Origin: Helicoverpa zea
Taxonomy: Eukaryota; Arthropoda; Insecta; Lepidoptera; Noctuidae
Reading direction: 5' to 3'
Assembly: GCF_022581195.2 (NCBI RefSeq)
Contig: NC_061459.1
Location: 9,176,001-9,240,000 of the forward strand
DNA: 64,000 nt
Shown here: piece after piece, positions 1 through 10,558 of the stretch
Layout of the letters: every line of letters starts with the position of its first letter
How positions within the stretch are numbered: the first letter of the stretch is position 1
Program-made: the position numbers and the translations under genes
The notes under the pieces: generated by a model
Seen by the model: only the letters and a program-made list of their open reading frames with translations
Told to the model about the DNA's origin: nothing
Databases searched by the model: none

Positions 1-398
1 TATATTGCTTCAATTGAATAACAATGTTCATAATAAATTAATTGTCTTTATCTTCATAATTGACGCTAATTGAAAACTTTCTTTCACTTTCTTTGGATTC
101 TGCGAAATAATCATTGCCCCTTGACCCTTGTTGGTCTGTATTATCTCGATAAAAATATTGTAACAAAACAACGGTTGCAAAAGCACCTACACTTAAGGAT
201 ACTTAACTATCAGTCCTTTGGGTTTCGCCAAATCCGAATTTGGCCAAATTTTTACAATTCCCAGTACTACATTTTACACCAAAGTTTTGCCTTACTTAGC
301 AAACTGTTGTTTTTATGAGTAAGGTTTTCAGACAGTAAGTGTAAATCACAACGATTAATTTACTCTGCTGATTCAAGTTTGCACAATAGTAAATTAGG
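1..398. other. Non-coding flank left of the DIRS element
   Basis: AT-rich sequence with one short open frame (82 codons at 70-318) that has no recognisable domain and no splice context. I see no gene here. It ends where the perfect inverted match of the DIRS element begins (399). Confidence 0.5.
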
Positions 399-446
399 TT
401 AATAGCAGCGTTTTACCTGAAATAAAACGCATATTAAATACTTACC

Positions 447-608
447 TTATTTGAAGCTTACTAGTTTGAGATAGGCACCTACGTGTTTTCCGCTTTTATC
501 TCCGTCCTTTTCTACCCCATATCTTGCATCTCTCTCGCACACCGACCAGTTTCACTCCCCACCAGGCAGGAGGCGACGAGTGTTCTCGGCGGCCACAGTT
601 CGTCATTG
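447..608 (+). repeat. DIRS left inverted terminal repeat (3' end of the element)
   Basis: 162 bp, by eye a base-for-base reverse complement of 5528-5689. The match stops at 608/5528. Confidence 0.9.
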
Positions 609-637
609 AGTCGAAAACACCAGGCAGAAATTAAAAT

Positions 638-736
638 GTAAGCTTCAAATAAGGTAAGTATTTAATATGCGTTTTATTTCAGGTAAAACGCTGCTATTAA
701 ATTCTTGACCGTTATTTGAAGCTTACTAGTTTGAGA
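638..736 (+). repeat. DIRS internal complementary region
   Basis: Two joined segments. 638-700 is the exact reverse complement of 399-461 (left outer end), and 695-736 is the exact reverse complement of 5665-5706 (right outer end). They overlap in six bases (TATTAA). This is the arrangement expected if the region templates the junction of the circular replication intermediate, as established for DIRS-1-type elements. Confidence 0.88.
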
Positions 737-849
737 CGTGTTTGTTATCGCCTGGTGGAAGTGGACGCCAATGTGAGCAAAAGCACAATGAAATTGTGTA
801 TGTAAATAGGTACTTAGGTACACGAGTAATCACATGTAAGTATGTGTAT

Positions 850-1000
850 TGCGTCCTGGAATACTAATGTAATCAAAGTTAACTGGTACTGGTACTCAGC
901 TACATCCTGTTAGACTGGAAGCCGACCCCAACATAGTTGGGAAATGGGCTCGAAGGATGAGTAATAAAAATTAAAAGAGAGATGCAAGAACAAAAGCAAA
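850..1000. repeat. Fragment of a dispersed lepidopteran repeat
   Basis: The stretch at about 895-960, with 'agactggaagccgacccc' and 'gggctcgaaggatgag', resembles a repeat I recall as very common in moth genomes; its class is uncertain to me. It sits between the DIRS recombinase end and the internal complementary region, so it is either an insertion or part of the element's 3' untranslated region. Confidence 0.4.
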
Positions 1001-1099
1001 ATTGATTTCATTTTCTAATAGTAATTAACAAAAACATTGCGATACTTCTTAATAACAATAGTAACAAAAATATAGACATTAATCAGCTGGATTAATTAA

Positions 1100-2190
1100 A
1101 TAATCGAGATAACTTGCTACTTCTATTTAGTGGGTATCTTTCCCTTCTGTAAAAATGGGCAAATGTATTGCCTGATCGCCAATTACCCTTTGCTAATATA
1201 TCGTCCAAAAGTATATTGTCAACACAGATTTTGACGCTACCGCCGAGTGGAAGCTTCCTGGGGTTGTAGTTATTCCTGCCTCTTTTAACAATGTCTTAAT
1301 CCACCCGCATCATCGTTCGGGTGCCTGCCTTTGGTTGGCCTCTAACGGATATAAATAAATTTAAGGAATTAGCCGATGTCCGTCTATCTTCTAACAAGGC
1401 TTTAGTCTTTCTGACCCAATACACTGGACTTAGATTTATATTTTCCTGATTATCCATCAAACAACAACCCGACTGCCTATGACTAGAACTGTCGGTCTTA
1501 GAGCCAAAGACTGGCCATAAGATTAAATTATCTTTGTTGTTTTTGAAATGTTCTGGGTCTATTGCAAGCAAGGAAAGATCATGGACTCGCCTTTCCGAAA
1601 CAAGCTAGCAAAAGAAAGAGCAGCAGTGTGCCTGGAAGTTGCAAATGGATTATTCTCGTCTACGTTTACTGCACTTAAGTAGGTTACCAATTGGTCATTA
1701 TTCCAGATGGACGGCTTCCCGGGGAACAGGTTTGCTCAGCGCTATTGATTTTAAATTGTGTCCGACTAGAACGTGTGAACCTAGCTCTCCAGTGGTTTCT
1801 GCATTGCATAGTGTAGCTATAACTGACTTGTGTAATAAAATAGTATTGTATGTTAGTTTATTTACTATGTGTAAGTCTGCTAAAAATTGGGTAAGTATAG
1901 GTCCAAATAGGGATTCAAGGATTCATAGGATCCAATTTCATACTTTTCGCCCCAATTTAACCATCGACTCCAAGCTGATTGATAAGTGTTGCGTGTGGAT
2001 TGAAGAAGACTTCAGTCGGAGAGACTCCTTGTCCCTCCCCCCCCCCATTTCCCTGACCTTGGCAGGGGGTATCCCCGTTGCTGTGTCTATCGGTTTCTGC
2101 TCGAGGTTCATCAGTGTGTAGGGTACTGCTAATGATCGGGACTTCAAATCTGCTCGCCAAAATACCTGGTGCCACCGAAGGAACTACTAT
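1100..2190 (-). pseudogene. DIRS tyrosine recombinase (frameshifted)
   Basis: Minus-strand remnant of the phage-integrase-type tyrosine recombinase that DIRS elements use to integrate. The frame at 1296-1571 carries 'SPVYWVRKTKALLEDRR' and 'LFISVRGQPKAGTRTMM', typical of the catalytic core upstream of the RxxR/Y region. The match then moves to another frame ('LLKEAGITTTPGSFHSAVAS', about 1225-1290) and back again ('LAKGNWRSGNTFAHFYRRE', about 1135-1195). The predicted catalytic tyrosine is the TAC codon complementary to 1148-1150. The two frame changes make it non-functional. The N-terminal part (about 1575-2190) is too broken to annotate residue by residue. Confidence 0.8.
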
Positions 2191-2194
2191 GAGA

Positions 2195-2920
2195 TTAACT
2201 CCCGTTCCTGAATTGAGATGACTGAGGACCTACGGTATAAGGTAAGGTGGCGGTAATACCCATGCTAGCGGGTAAGTCAAAACTTGAGAAAAAGGCATCG
2301 TGGAACCCCGCTTTCGGGTCCTTCAGATCTAGGGGCACGTAGTACACAACTATGTGTCCCTGGGCTCGCTTCGAGGCAAGTAGGTCCACTGCTGATACAA
2401 GATGCCACTCCGGTGGAGGTTTGTGTCGGGAGAGATGGTCTGCCTGACTGTTGAATAGGGCTGGTATATGATTCACGACGTGATAGATTTGATACAGCTC
2501 AAGATAACTGAATACTCTGTACGTCAAGTTCGGTAGGCTCCTTGATCGGGTGCCACCTTGATTTCTTAGATATGACACCACAGTCCCATTTTTGCATTGA
2601 AAAATGGCTGTTGATCTCTTTAGCAACTTGCCGTGATTTTCCAGTTAATACTGCAAGCATCTCTTTCAGATCGCAGTGAAAGCCTTTTTCTCTCTCGTTC
2701 CATGAACCCATTACGGGAGTTCCGTTCAGTTGTGCCCCCATCCTACATCGGAGGCGTCCGTGGTTATAAGGTGACAGGGAAGTGGCGAATGAATATCCAA
2801 GGTTTGGTGGCAGCTGACCAGCCACCACTTTAGATCTGCTAAGGCATCTGCTGGTAGGTTCAACATTGCTATACTCCATTCACCGAGCCGTGAGCCCACA
2901 ATGTAACCAAAGAATGACAC
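2195..2920 (-). pseudogene. DIRS RNase H domain
   Basis: Minus-strand RNase H of the DIRS polyprotein, spread over overlapping frames. 2726-2920 has 'LADLKWWLVSCHQ' followed by 'LITTDASDVGWG', the first catalytic Asp region. 2195-2626 has 'NGTVVSYLRNQGGTRS', then 'HIPALFNSQADHLSRHKPP', which matches the conserved N..AD.LSR end of DIRS RNase H, and continues into the 'DLLASKRAQ' linker that precedes the recombinase. At least two frame changes separate the motifs, so the domain is degenerate. Confidence 0.8.
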
Positions 2921-2929
2921 TTTTTCAAA

Positions 2930-3285
2930 ATGGTGGGTATAACCCGACCGATGACAAAAACGTCACATTTTTATGTAAAATGTTCTTAGTATCGTGGTCT
3001 TCAATTAAGTAGGGTTCTATGTATGACAGTCAAGACTTCTAGGTTCATTTTACATGTAAACGATTTACTACATATTTCATTAAAATTAAGAAAATAATTT
3101 ACGGCCTTTATTATACATATTTGATTTCAAATAAGTTTGAAAAGATTGCATAAGTTCCACAGACATCGTTCTAAAATATCATTTCTAATGTTGTCAGTAT
3201 ATTACTTTCGTAGTTATTTTTATAAAATATGATCATTACTTCAATCGTGACTTATAAGAACCCTTTTTATGGTTTGTTCACCGTT
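2930..3285. other. AT-rich interruption inside the DIRS RT-RNase H region
   Basis: About 350 bp with no similarity to the polyprotein, much more AT-rich than either side. The RT connection ('SLIGLLNFASF', about 3395-3430) lies on one side and RNase H on the other. The flanks carry partly matching inverted stretches ('gagccgtgagccc' near 2884, 'ggctcacggttcc' near 3290), so a decayed short transposon is possible. The exact borders are unclear. Confidence 0.4.
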
Positions 3286-3289
3286 TGGC

Positions 3290-4050
3290 TCACGGTTCCA
3301 TGAATAGGGTAGGTATAGATTGCTGTTCAACACTGCATTGAGGAAAGTGAGGAGAGCCCGGTAATGCAGTCTGCCGTATGGAACAACGAAAACTTGCGAA
3401 GTTTAAAAGTCCTATCAAGCTATGCAGGTCTTCTAAGTTTGTCGTGCTGTTTGTCACGTAGTGCGTTTTGTCATTATCTTGTTGATAATGCTTGCGATTT
3501 ATTCACTTGCCATCCAAAACGTGGTGCAAATGATCCCAAAGTAGGCAAATATATCTTGGTGAGCCACCAGAAAATCGAGATACACAATTATAAGTAACCC
3601 TTGAGTTTTCAAAGTTTGAGCCACCCAAATTGGTCACTGTGGCGAAGGTCTTGGGTGCCGTGCTTAAGCCAAATGGTAGGCACGTAATCTGAAGCAGTCT
3701 TCTTCTGTATACTAGTCGAAGAACATGTCTGTGACCTCCGGCTACCGGAAGGTAGAAGTAAGCCTGGGCGAGATCCACTTGCACAGCCATTCGTCTTTCT
3801 GAAGAAACTCTAGCACCCGAAAAACATTTATTAAACTGAAGGGTTCTGTAATTATGAACTTGTTGAGAACCTTGAGATTGAGTATTGGACGGTTCTTTCC
3901 GTCGCCTTTTGGGCACAAGAAACATATTGGAAAGAAAGCTGGCAGAATTTGCAGCTATCAATAGAACTTTTTGTTTTATCATTTGGGATATGACGACATC
4001 CATCTCTTTGGACTCTCTGGTCAAATCTGGCATTATCTATCAAAGGTGGC
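3290..4050 (-). pseudogene. DIRS reverse transcriptase
   Basis: Minus-strand RT of DIRS type. 3503-4033 reads 'MAVQVDLAQAYFYLPVAGG' (motif A, with the first catalytic Asp in VDLAQAYF) and 'LPFGLSTAPKTFATVTN' (motif B, typical of DIRS). The next motif has shifted frame: near 3565-3590 it reads VYLDFLV, where the family has Y-x-D-D-F. A single Asp codon remains (3574-3576), as if three bases were lost. An in-frame stop at 3503-3505 and further frame changes towards 3300 complete the inactivation. The finger and palm blocks are otherwise easy to recognise. Confidence 0.88.
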
Positions 4051-4186
4051 TCTTGGCCAATGGTATGCGATACCCAGTTATTATTTTTGACAAGAAAGGC
4101 GGAGCTCCCATTTCTTTCCATTGGTCTTGATATAATGTTAGGCAACCCGCCTGGAAAGTCATAACTTACGTGCCTTGTTGGACGCA

Positions 4187-5290
4187 TCAAAGTCCGCCTG
4201 CGGTCCTGGACGCTTTCTGTTTCCTCTGTTGGACATGGTTCCTATTGTAATTTACTCGTGATATCCCAAGGGAGCTTTTAGAGTTTTGCGTCACACGCCA
4301 TTCAGCGTGAGTGTGATTACCATTTCCCTTCGAGGGAAGGTTATAATGGCGACTCTTCGAAAGTCGATCCAAAAAGCCACCCTGCGAGGGTAGATTACAA
4401 TGATGGTACGACCCGCAACATGCATGATTGGTACCCTGCGAGGGTCCGTGATAATGAGCCGACCCCTGCGGGGGGTGGCTAGTATACTTACTGGTCCCTG
4501 CTTTGTAATGATGCTGCGACTCGCAAAATGCAAGATTGGTACCCTGCGCGGGTCCGTGATAATGAAACGACCCCTGTGGGGGGTGGCTAGTATACTTACT
4601 GGTCCCCACTTTGTAATGATGCTGCGTCTCGCAACATGCAAGATTGGTACCCTGCGCGGGTCCGTGAAAATGAGCCAACCCCTGTGGGGGGTGGCTAACA
4701 TACTTACTGGCAGTCCTAGGCGGAGCGTACCAAGTCTTTCAAGGCCGAAAAGCATCACACGCCGAGATAATGAGCCGACCCCTACGGGGGGTGGCTAACA
4801 GACTTACTGGCAGTCCGAGGGGAGCGTACCAAGTCTTTCAAGGCCGAAAAGCATCACACGCCGAGATAATGAGCCGACCCCTACGGGGGGTGGCTAACAG
4901 ACTTACTGGCAGTCCGAGGGGAGCGTACCAAGTCTTTCAAGGCCGAAAACCATCACACGCCGTGATAATGAGCCGACCCCCATGGGAGGTGGCTAACAGA
5001 CTTACTGGTAGTCCGAGGGGAGCGTACCAAGTCTTTCAAGGCCGAAAAGCTTTCTTGACACCATCAGCCCTCTTCAAGTGCGGTAGTGATCAGTCCGAAC
5101 TAAGGAGATGCTGGTTGGACCGCACCTCACACCATTCTTTTTTGTCAAACCGTTGAACGCCTTGCAGGATTGAACTAGGGCCACAGGTGCCTTAGGAACT
5201 TCGGGCTTGCTTTCTTTTCCATAGTCACGTGCACGGGCTGTGGTAGCTTTATTATTTACCGCATCTGTATTTGCTTTATAAGTCACTCAT
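4187..5290 (-). pseudogene. DIRS gag-like region with internal tandem repeats
   Basis: This region lies where DIRS elements carry gag, just upstream of RT. The minus frame 4187-4678 is rich in His, Gly, Ser and Gln and has about three 36-residue repeats of the form HYHGPxQGTN...HHYKxGTSKYTSHPPQG, matching a 108-bp DNA period. Upstream (about 4700-5050) a related unit recurs every 99-100 bp, with stops in the corresponding frame. 5074-5286 is a short Lys/Ala-rich minus frame that may be the N-terminal gag remnant. No zinc knuckle is visible. The call rests on position more than on homology. Confidence 0.5.
4440..5055. repeat. Tandem repeats, 108-bp and 99-100-bp units
   Basis: The GAGCCGACCCC core (variants GAAACGACCCC, GAGCCAACCCC) starts at about 4456, 4564, 4672, 4771, 4871 and 4970. 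The spacing is 108 bp in the left half and 99-100 bp in the right half, and the right-hand units share an added block ('ggagcgtaccaagtctttca'). The two unit types look like a split from one ancestral repeat. Confidence 0.8.
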
Positions 5291-5527
5291 TCTGAAAACA
5301 AATTACTGAAAAAAAAGTACACGGAAGAAACTCGTGACAAAAAAGGGGTAGATGTACAAAATATTAACACTTGATTTCGCAAAATCGAATATCGAACGGT
5401 AAAACCGTTAACAAATTGTATAAAATATTATAAACTCACCTGTGTTCTGCGAGAGCACTGAGTTTATTTTTCAACGAAATACTACAGCGGTTGGTTAGAC
5501 AACCTTCTCGGGCGGAAAACAAGACGC

Positions 5528-5689
5528 CAATGACGAACTGTGGCCGCCGAGAACACTCGTCGCCTCCTGCCTGGTGGGGAGTGAAACTGGTCGGTGTGCG
5601 AGAGAGATGCAAGATATGGGGTAGAAAAGGACGGAGATAAAAGCGGAAAACACGTAGGTGCCTATCTCAAACTAGTAAGCTTCAAATAA
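5528..5689 (-). repeat. DIRS right inverted terminal repeat (5' end of the element)
   Basis: Perfect 162-bp reverse complement of 447-608. Followed by the outer end 'cggtcaagaatttaata', which is also copied in the internal complementary region. Confidence 0.9.
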
Positions 5690-5706
5690 CGGTCAAGAAT
5701 TTAATA

Positions 5707-6993
5707 CAGTTCATATTCAGGAACTAATATTGATATAGAAAAACGTGACTACACGAGTCTCGTTTCTTAATAATTCTGTTTTTTTACTCATATGTAGTAG
5801 TTATACATATCTCTATATGTTTAACTTTTTTAACATACCTAATAAAGATTATGGGACTTTAATATTCATGACTGGCTGAAAAAAATGCCATTCGGCCGGT
5901 TATTTCATGAATATTTGAAAACATAATTTACAGTTATTTTTTGGGCTTAATTTGAAAATAAACAAATTCAGGAAATGCTGTTGAAAAGGAAAAGGATTTC
6001 TATCATAGTGTACAGTTGTAACCAAGTTTTTTAACTCAATAACATAATATGTATAAACTACATATGTTATATAGATCTAAACTCAATACGGATTAAAACA
6101 ATATGTACTACTGCTTTAATAATCAGGAACACTGATTTCCACACTTTAGACATCGAATCGATCGATCTTTATCAAAATATTAAACTCAAAATCATGATAT
6201 TAATTATTATTCTCCATATAGGTAAATGGCACCATTTGGAATAGAAATTGGCAATTATCTGTTTTAGTCTTGTAGTAATGAATGTAAGACCAATATTATT
6301 TTTGCTACCTACGATTATAATATATGCAGCACACTGTACATTTCGGCTAAGCCAGACTAGTCCAACACGTTTCCCAAATATGCACGTGTGAAGCCGCATT
6401 CATGAATTATAAATAGAACATTAACGGCGCTCACGAAAGTTATTGTCCACTAACATCGAAAACACTAAAATGTCAAGGGTAATTCCACGGAAAAAAAGAA
6501 AAAAGATAAAGTAACCACGTCATTCCCATTTACCAAAGTCAACAATGCAGCCACTCCAATTAAATTCATAAAAACCGAAAGTATGATCTTCCAAATAATT
6601 ATCTCCTTTAATGACATGAATGGAAATTAAAACAGTACTTATAAAGCGTTTATAGACGTCAAGTTTTTATGAAACGAGACTACGAAACAAATGAATGATC
6701 GCCTTAGTTCCATTTATCTTATTAGTTTCAATAATAAATATCTCCAAGGTAGGCATTGTTATTCTAGTGTTTAATTGTTATTTTCTATTTCCTATGTTAT
6801 TGAGCTAAAAGCGTTTACTGCTACGTCAACTAAGTAATTATCTGCAATAAAGTGCAAGATCAAAACATTATGTTTCTTAATCTCTAGGATTAGGCCTTGC
6901 AAGAAAATCAAAACACAAATAAATCATAATTTCCTGAAGTATGAAAACACTTGTTTACGGAAAAACATAAAGATAACTAGAGCAATACGTAAG
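5707..6993. other. No gene seen
   Basis: AT-rich sequence with only short unrelated open frames. No splice-supported exon and no clear repeat borders. Confidence 0.5.
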
Positions 6994-7308
6994 GTAAAGA
7001 TTGGTTGCCAACGTCCATACCACGTTGAATACACCGGTTCTCGTCGGATCACCGAACTTAAGCAACATCGGGCGCGGTCAGTACTTGGATTGGTGACCGC
7101 CTGGGAACACAGCGTGACGTTGACTTTTAAGGGCTGCGGGTTGTTCGTAAGAGATACCGCGGCCCTGGTACATAAAAAGCCTATGACGAAACACGACGTT
7201 TTTTAGTCAGTAAGAGTCTGACACCCCCTCACCGCTGCTAACCCACAGCGGGAGGGGTCATTTGATGATTTTTGAAGTCGTTAAAAAAAAATAGGGTGAA
7301 GATTGGTT
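6994..7308 (+). mobile_element. 5S-rRNA-derived SINE with target-site duplication
   Basis: The element body is 7007-7295. It begins exactly at the first base of a 5S rRNA-like head (7007-7124), continues into about 150 bp resembling the 3' end of the R1-like LINE copy at 15840-15965 ('gtcatttgatgattt'), and ends in an A-rich tail near 7283-7291. Near-identical 13-bp repeats flank it: 'gtaaagattggtt' at 6994-7006 and 'gtgaagattggtt' at 7296-7308 (12 of 13 equal). This is the hallmark of LINE-driven retroposition, so it is a SINE3-class (5S-headed) SINE and not part of a 5S gene array. Confidence 0.82.
7007..7124 (+). pseudogene. 5S rRNA-like head of the SINE
   Basis: About 118 bp, collinear with the whole of animal 5S rRNA, from 'gccaacgtccataccac' through the internal control region ('taagcaacatcgggcgcgg') to 'cctgggaacacagcgtgacg'. 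From memory of insect 5S, I see about five or six differences, including two that alter the loop and box A area. A TTTT run follows at 7125-7128. RNA polymerase III could in principle read from the internal promoter. The flanking duplication argues that this is the SINE head and not a working rRNA gene. Confidence 0.75.
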
Positions 7309-8780
7309 TAATTTAATCATAGACGCTTCTTAGTCCTTCGTTTTAATTAACGAATCACCATACAGCTTTATTTATCGCAAGAAAACTTTAATTTTTGATA
7401 AAACGTACATTCAGTTGAGTTGCTATTAATTTAAAAAAAACTTAAATGCTAAAATTAATATATAAATATCGTGTAAATTGATTAATCTCAATACACTATC
7501 ATATAAGCACTGAATATTTTTTTACGGAAAGTCATCTCATAGAAATTGAATTTTGTGTCGGACTTCGCACAGAGAATAAGTATTTATGATTCATGTTACA
7601 ATTGTGATCGATTAACATCATAAACGTTTTCGTATTCAGTTTCATATAGGCTAACAAAAATACCATCCTGGTCATTGACCTTTATGTACTTACTTTATTA
7701 CCTAAGCATAGGGGAAAAAAAGACGAGAAATAAATACTCTTCAAACTCTACTCTCTCTTCAAATAGCTAATAAAATAGAATATAATTTCACTTTTAATAG
7801 CAATTTTTAAAAGCTCAATTTTTAACAGCTCAGCACATCAACATTAGTAGTCAAGAACATTGTCGAAAAGCGCTAATGGGTTAACAAATCTAACAAGATT
7901 TATAATACCTACCTATAATTTAATGATGAATAGTTTAAAACTACCACGTGATTTATTTTGTAGAATCCCCGTCATTTATTGTAATATATGGAAAACTAGA
8001 TGCTCCCCGCAGTTTTCTGAATACCTACCAAGAAAAGTTATTATCGCTAAAAATAAAAACTGCCTATTCTAGTTGCACAAGCTTCAATCAACACGTAAAT
8101 TCTATATATTATCACCCTAATATATAATATATGTAGACAACCTTTACCTATAGATAAGACATAACTACAGTAATTTTAAAAATAGTTGGGATTATGGTAC
8201 GACAGAAGTGGAAAATTATTGGAAATTAATAAAATACATAAGAATAGGAACTTATAAAATTATGTAACTTTTTAAAATACGTAATAAAAACATGGTGAGT
8301 AGGTAAATAGTACCTTTAACCATAACAGTGTGTGATTGTAGCGAATAAATAAAAAAATAGATAAAACTTGAAGTTTACATGTAGATATCAAAAAAATTTA
8401 GCCCACCTGCGGCTTTTTTATTGTTTGTCATGATCGATAAGATAAAAAGCCTTTGATTTTACCACCCGGATATAAAATTCAGTAGAAAATAATATGCCTA
8501 ATCGTTGCAATATCAAGTAACGCAAGTTTATCTAATAAAAAGTTCATTAAGTTACATGTCAGATAAAATCAATCAATTTGTAGATCAATTCAACCACTTG
8601 AAAAATAAATCGATACTTTAAACTTTCCGACCGTGACAGTTAAAAAATAAGTACCTACTTTTAATATCATCATATATAAGCAGTTTTCATCCTTACAAAT
8701 AAGTAGAAAAGTCAACATAAAATACAATATTATTAACAGAAAGCAAGCGATTATCGTGGTATGGGATTGGGCATGCAATA
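7309..8780. other. No gene seen
   Basis: AT-rich sequence; short open frames only (longest about 70 codons at 7860-8072), without domains or splice context. Confidence 0.5.
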
Positions 8781-8784
8781 AGAA

Positions 8785-8900
8785 GGGATGATACACGTGC
8801 AATAAAGAGTGTGCTAAGTATGAATGTATCCCCATTCATACTTATGGATAGAGAGGGAGAGGAAGACCGATAAAAATATTAATTTATTGGCTAAGATGAC
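8785..8900 (+). mobile_element. LINE fragment, C-terminal end
   Basis: In a broken plus frame the segment reads like the end of a non-LTR retrotransposon polyprotein: a 'RRDDTRAIKSVLSMNV'-like block and then 'GRGRPIKIL' (family form RGRGRPKKxW). Stops and indels show it is old. Very short, so the clade is uncertain. Confidence 0.45.
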
Positions 8901-10558
8901 ATGAATAAATGAGGTGAATATTATTATCTATGAAAAGTGACGGAAAAATATTAAATGACGGAAAAATATTAAGTGACGGAAAAAATATTAAACTAAGAAC
9001 TTTAGAGGATTCGGTGAAAATAATTGTGTAGGTAATGCAGCGGCACAGAATCTTTTCTAAGAAAACTTTTTCAGATTTAGACACGCTATGCAAGATTAAA
9101 AAAACACGGATGGAAGCTATAGTGTTTTACACAATTAAGCGATTAAAGATTTTGTTATATTTCAGGATGCTAGACTAAGTTTGGTGTGAGTAAATCCGTG
9201 GAGAAAAGCTAGTATACATTTTTACATAGCCATGTACTTGAAATACCCCAATCGAAAATATTATTTTGTTTTTACTTAAGTAGGTCCCGACCCTCAGACT
9301 CGCCAAGATACAAAACTCGCAGATAATCACCATTTCCTTTTTGACTTTTCCTTATTTTTTGCCTATCCGGTGCCACCTGCGACTACATTTACATTTTTTT
9401 TTAGTAATAGGTAGGTACCTAACTAGTTAGGAACTACTTTATTCTATTCCTCATTGATCCAGTTTTGCATCCTTCAGCATAAAAAAACTACATCAAAAAC
9501 TTCCATTATTCATTAAAAACATCTTTTTTGTTACAATTTCTTGATAATTTTTGTATGTTTTATTATTATGAAAGAGTGAAATCATTATTATCTTAATTTC
9601 CGATAAAAACCTGACCACATCAATTAAGTGATTGATATTTAAACTGCTCTGTTCTGTATGCAGATATTAAATTAACTGACGGTTCTCACATATTAAATTG
9701 CATTAATTAATAATTGATTGACAAACTAGTTTGGTACATAGTTTTGTTTTTTTGTGTATTGCATAACTGTCAATGTTGACTTTCAGCTAAGTACTTAAAA
9801 ACTCGTAGCCTACGAATACCTATATAGTAACTTTTTTCAGGCTTCTTCTTGCTATTTCCATCAATATATGTACGTTCAGTTAGCCTAAAACTCTAAGTTA
9901 GTGTGATAAACCCCACGTTGTGACATTAACTAATACTATAAGGCGAAAGTTTGTGAGTTAGTTACTTATTAACGCGCAAAAGGCTCAATAGATTATCATG
10001 AATCTTGGAAACAATTAGCAACTCAGAATAATAGATAGGCTACTTTTTATCCGAGTACGGGAAGTATTTTCGTAAGGAAGCCGGTGAAACCGCTAGCAGA
10101 AACTAAGCTATAAGTAGGTAATATAAACGTTTTAGATAAAGCCATTGGCCAAAGATTGATAATTGTTTGATTAACGGCAACAAAAGCAAAATCATTTGCG
10201 GTATTTTTATGATATTGCGGTATATTGGTTTCCTATTATCTATTAAAAAATAAACTTTTTAACAGTTAAGTATGATAAAAACGTAAATTATAACTTGAGC
10301 ATAATTGAGATCCACGAATACGTCTAGATATGTAACTCAGATTGAATTCGCACAATTTCAGCTGTATTGTGCATCGGTAGCCAATTGATGCTGCATGCCT
10401 TGGCTCTGACTTCCCGACCCTGTCATGTGTTAATTTAAATACGAATCAAGACTTGGTAGGAGCATTTCACCAATCAAATATTTTGCTCAAAATTTTGCCG
10501 GCTTTCTTACTAAACATGTGCGATTTTTTGTGACAAAAGTAATATGATGTACACTTAC
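8901..10558. other. No gene seen; probably part of the first intron of the orphan MCT gene
   Basis: AT-rich. A triplicated 'tgacggaaaaatatta' motif (about 8939-8988) is the only pattern. No exon of the transporter family is visible between here and position 1. Confidence 0.45.

Larger units (their letters stand above)
399..5706 (-). mobile_element. DIRS-type tyrosine-recombinase retrotransposon, decayed copy
   Basis: A complete-length but coding-dead DIRS-like element read on the minus strand. In order from its 5' end it has a right inverted terminal repeat, a gag-like repetitive region, reverse transcriptase (RT), RNase H, tyrosine recombinase, an internal complementary region and a left inverted terminal repeat. 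The 162-bp terminal repeats (447-608 and 5528-5689) match perfectly in inverted orientation. The internal complementary region (638-736) holds the complements of both outer ends, which defines the limits 399 and 5706; both ends read TTAATA. DIRS elements replicate through a circular intermediate and integrate with a tyrosine recombinase, so no target-site duplication is expected, and none is evident. The coding part carries stops, frameshifts and an AT-rich interruption. Confidence 0.9.

Noticed and set aside
1639..2121. 160-codon plus-strand open frame
   Set aside because: It is antisense to the DIRS recombinase region and shows no domain; the minus strand explains the sequence.
4400..5156. 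Plus-strand open frames with repeated MSRPLRGVANRLTGS-like peptides
   Set aside because: They follow from the DNA tandem repeat being read on the other strand; the element's genes run minus.
7007..7124. Functional 5S rRNA gene
   Set aside because: The flanking target duplication, the LINE-like tail and several base changes show it is the head of a retroposed SINE.
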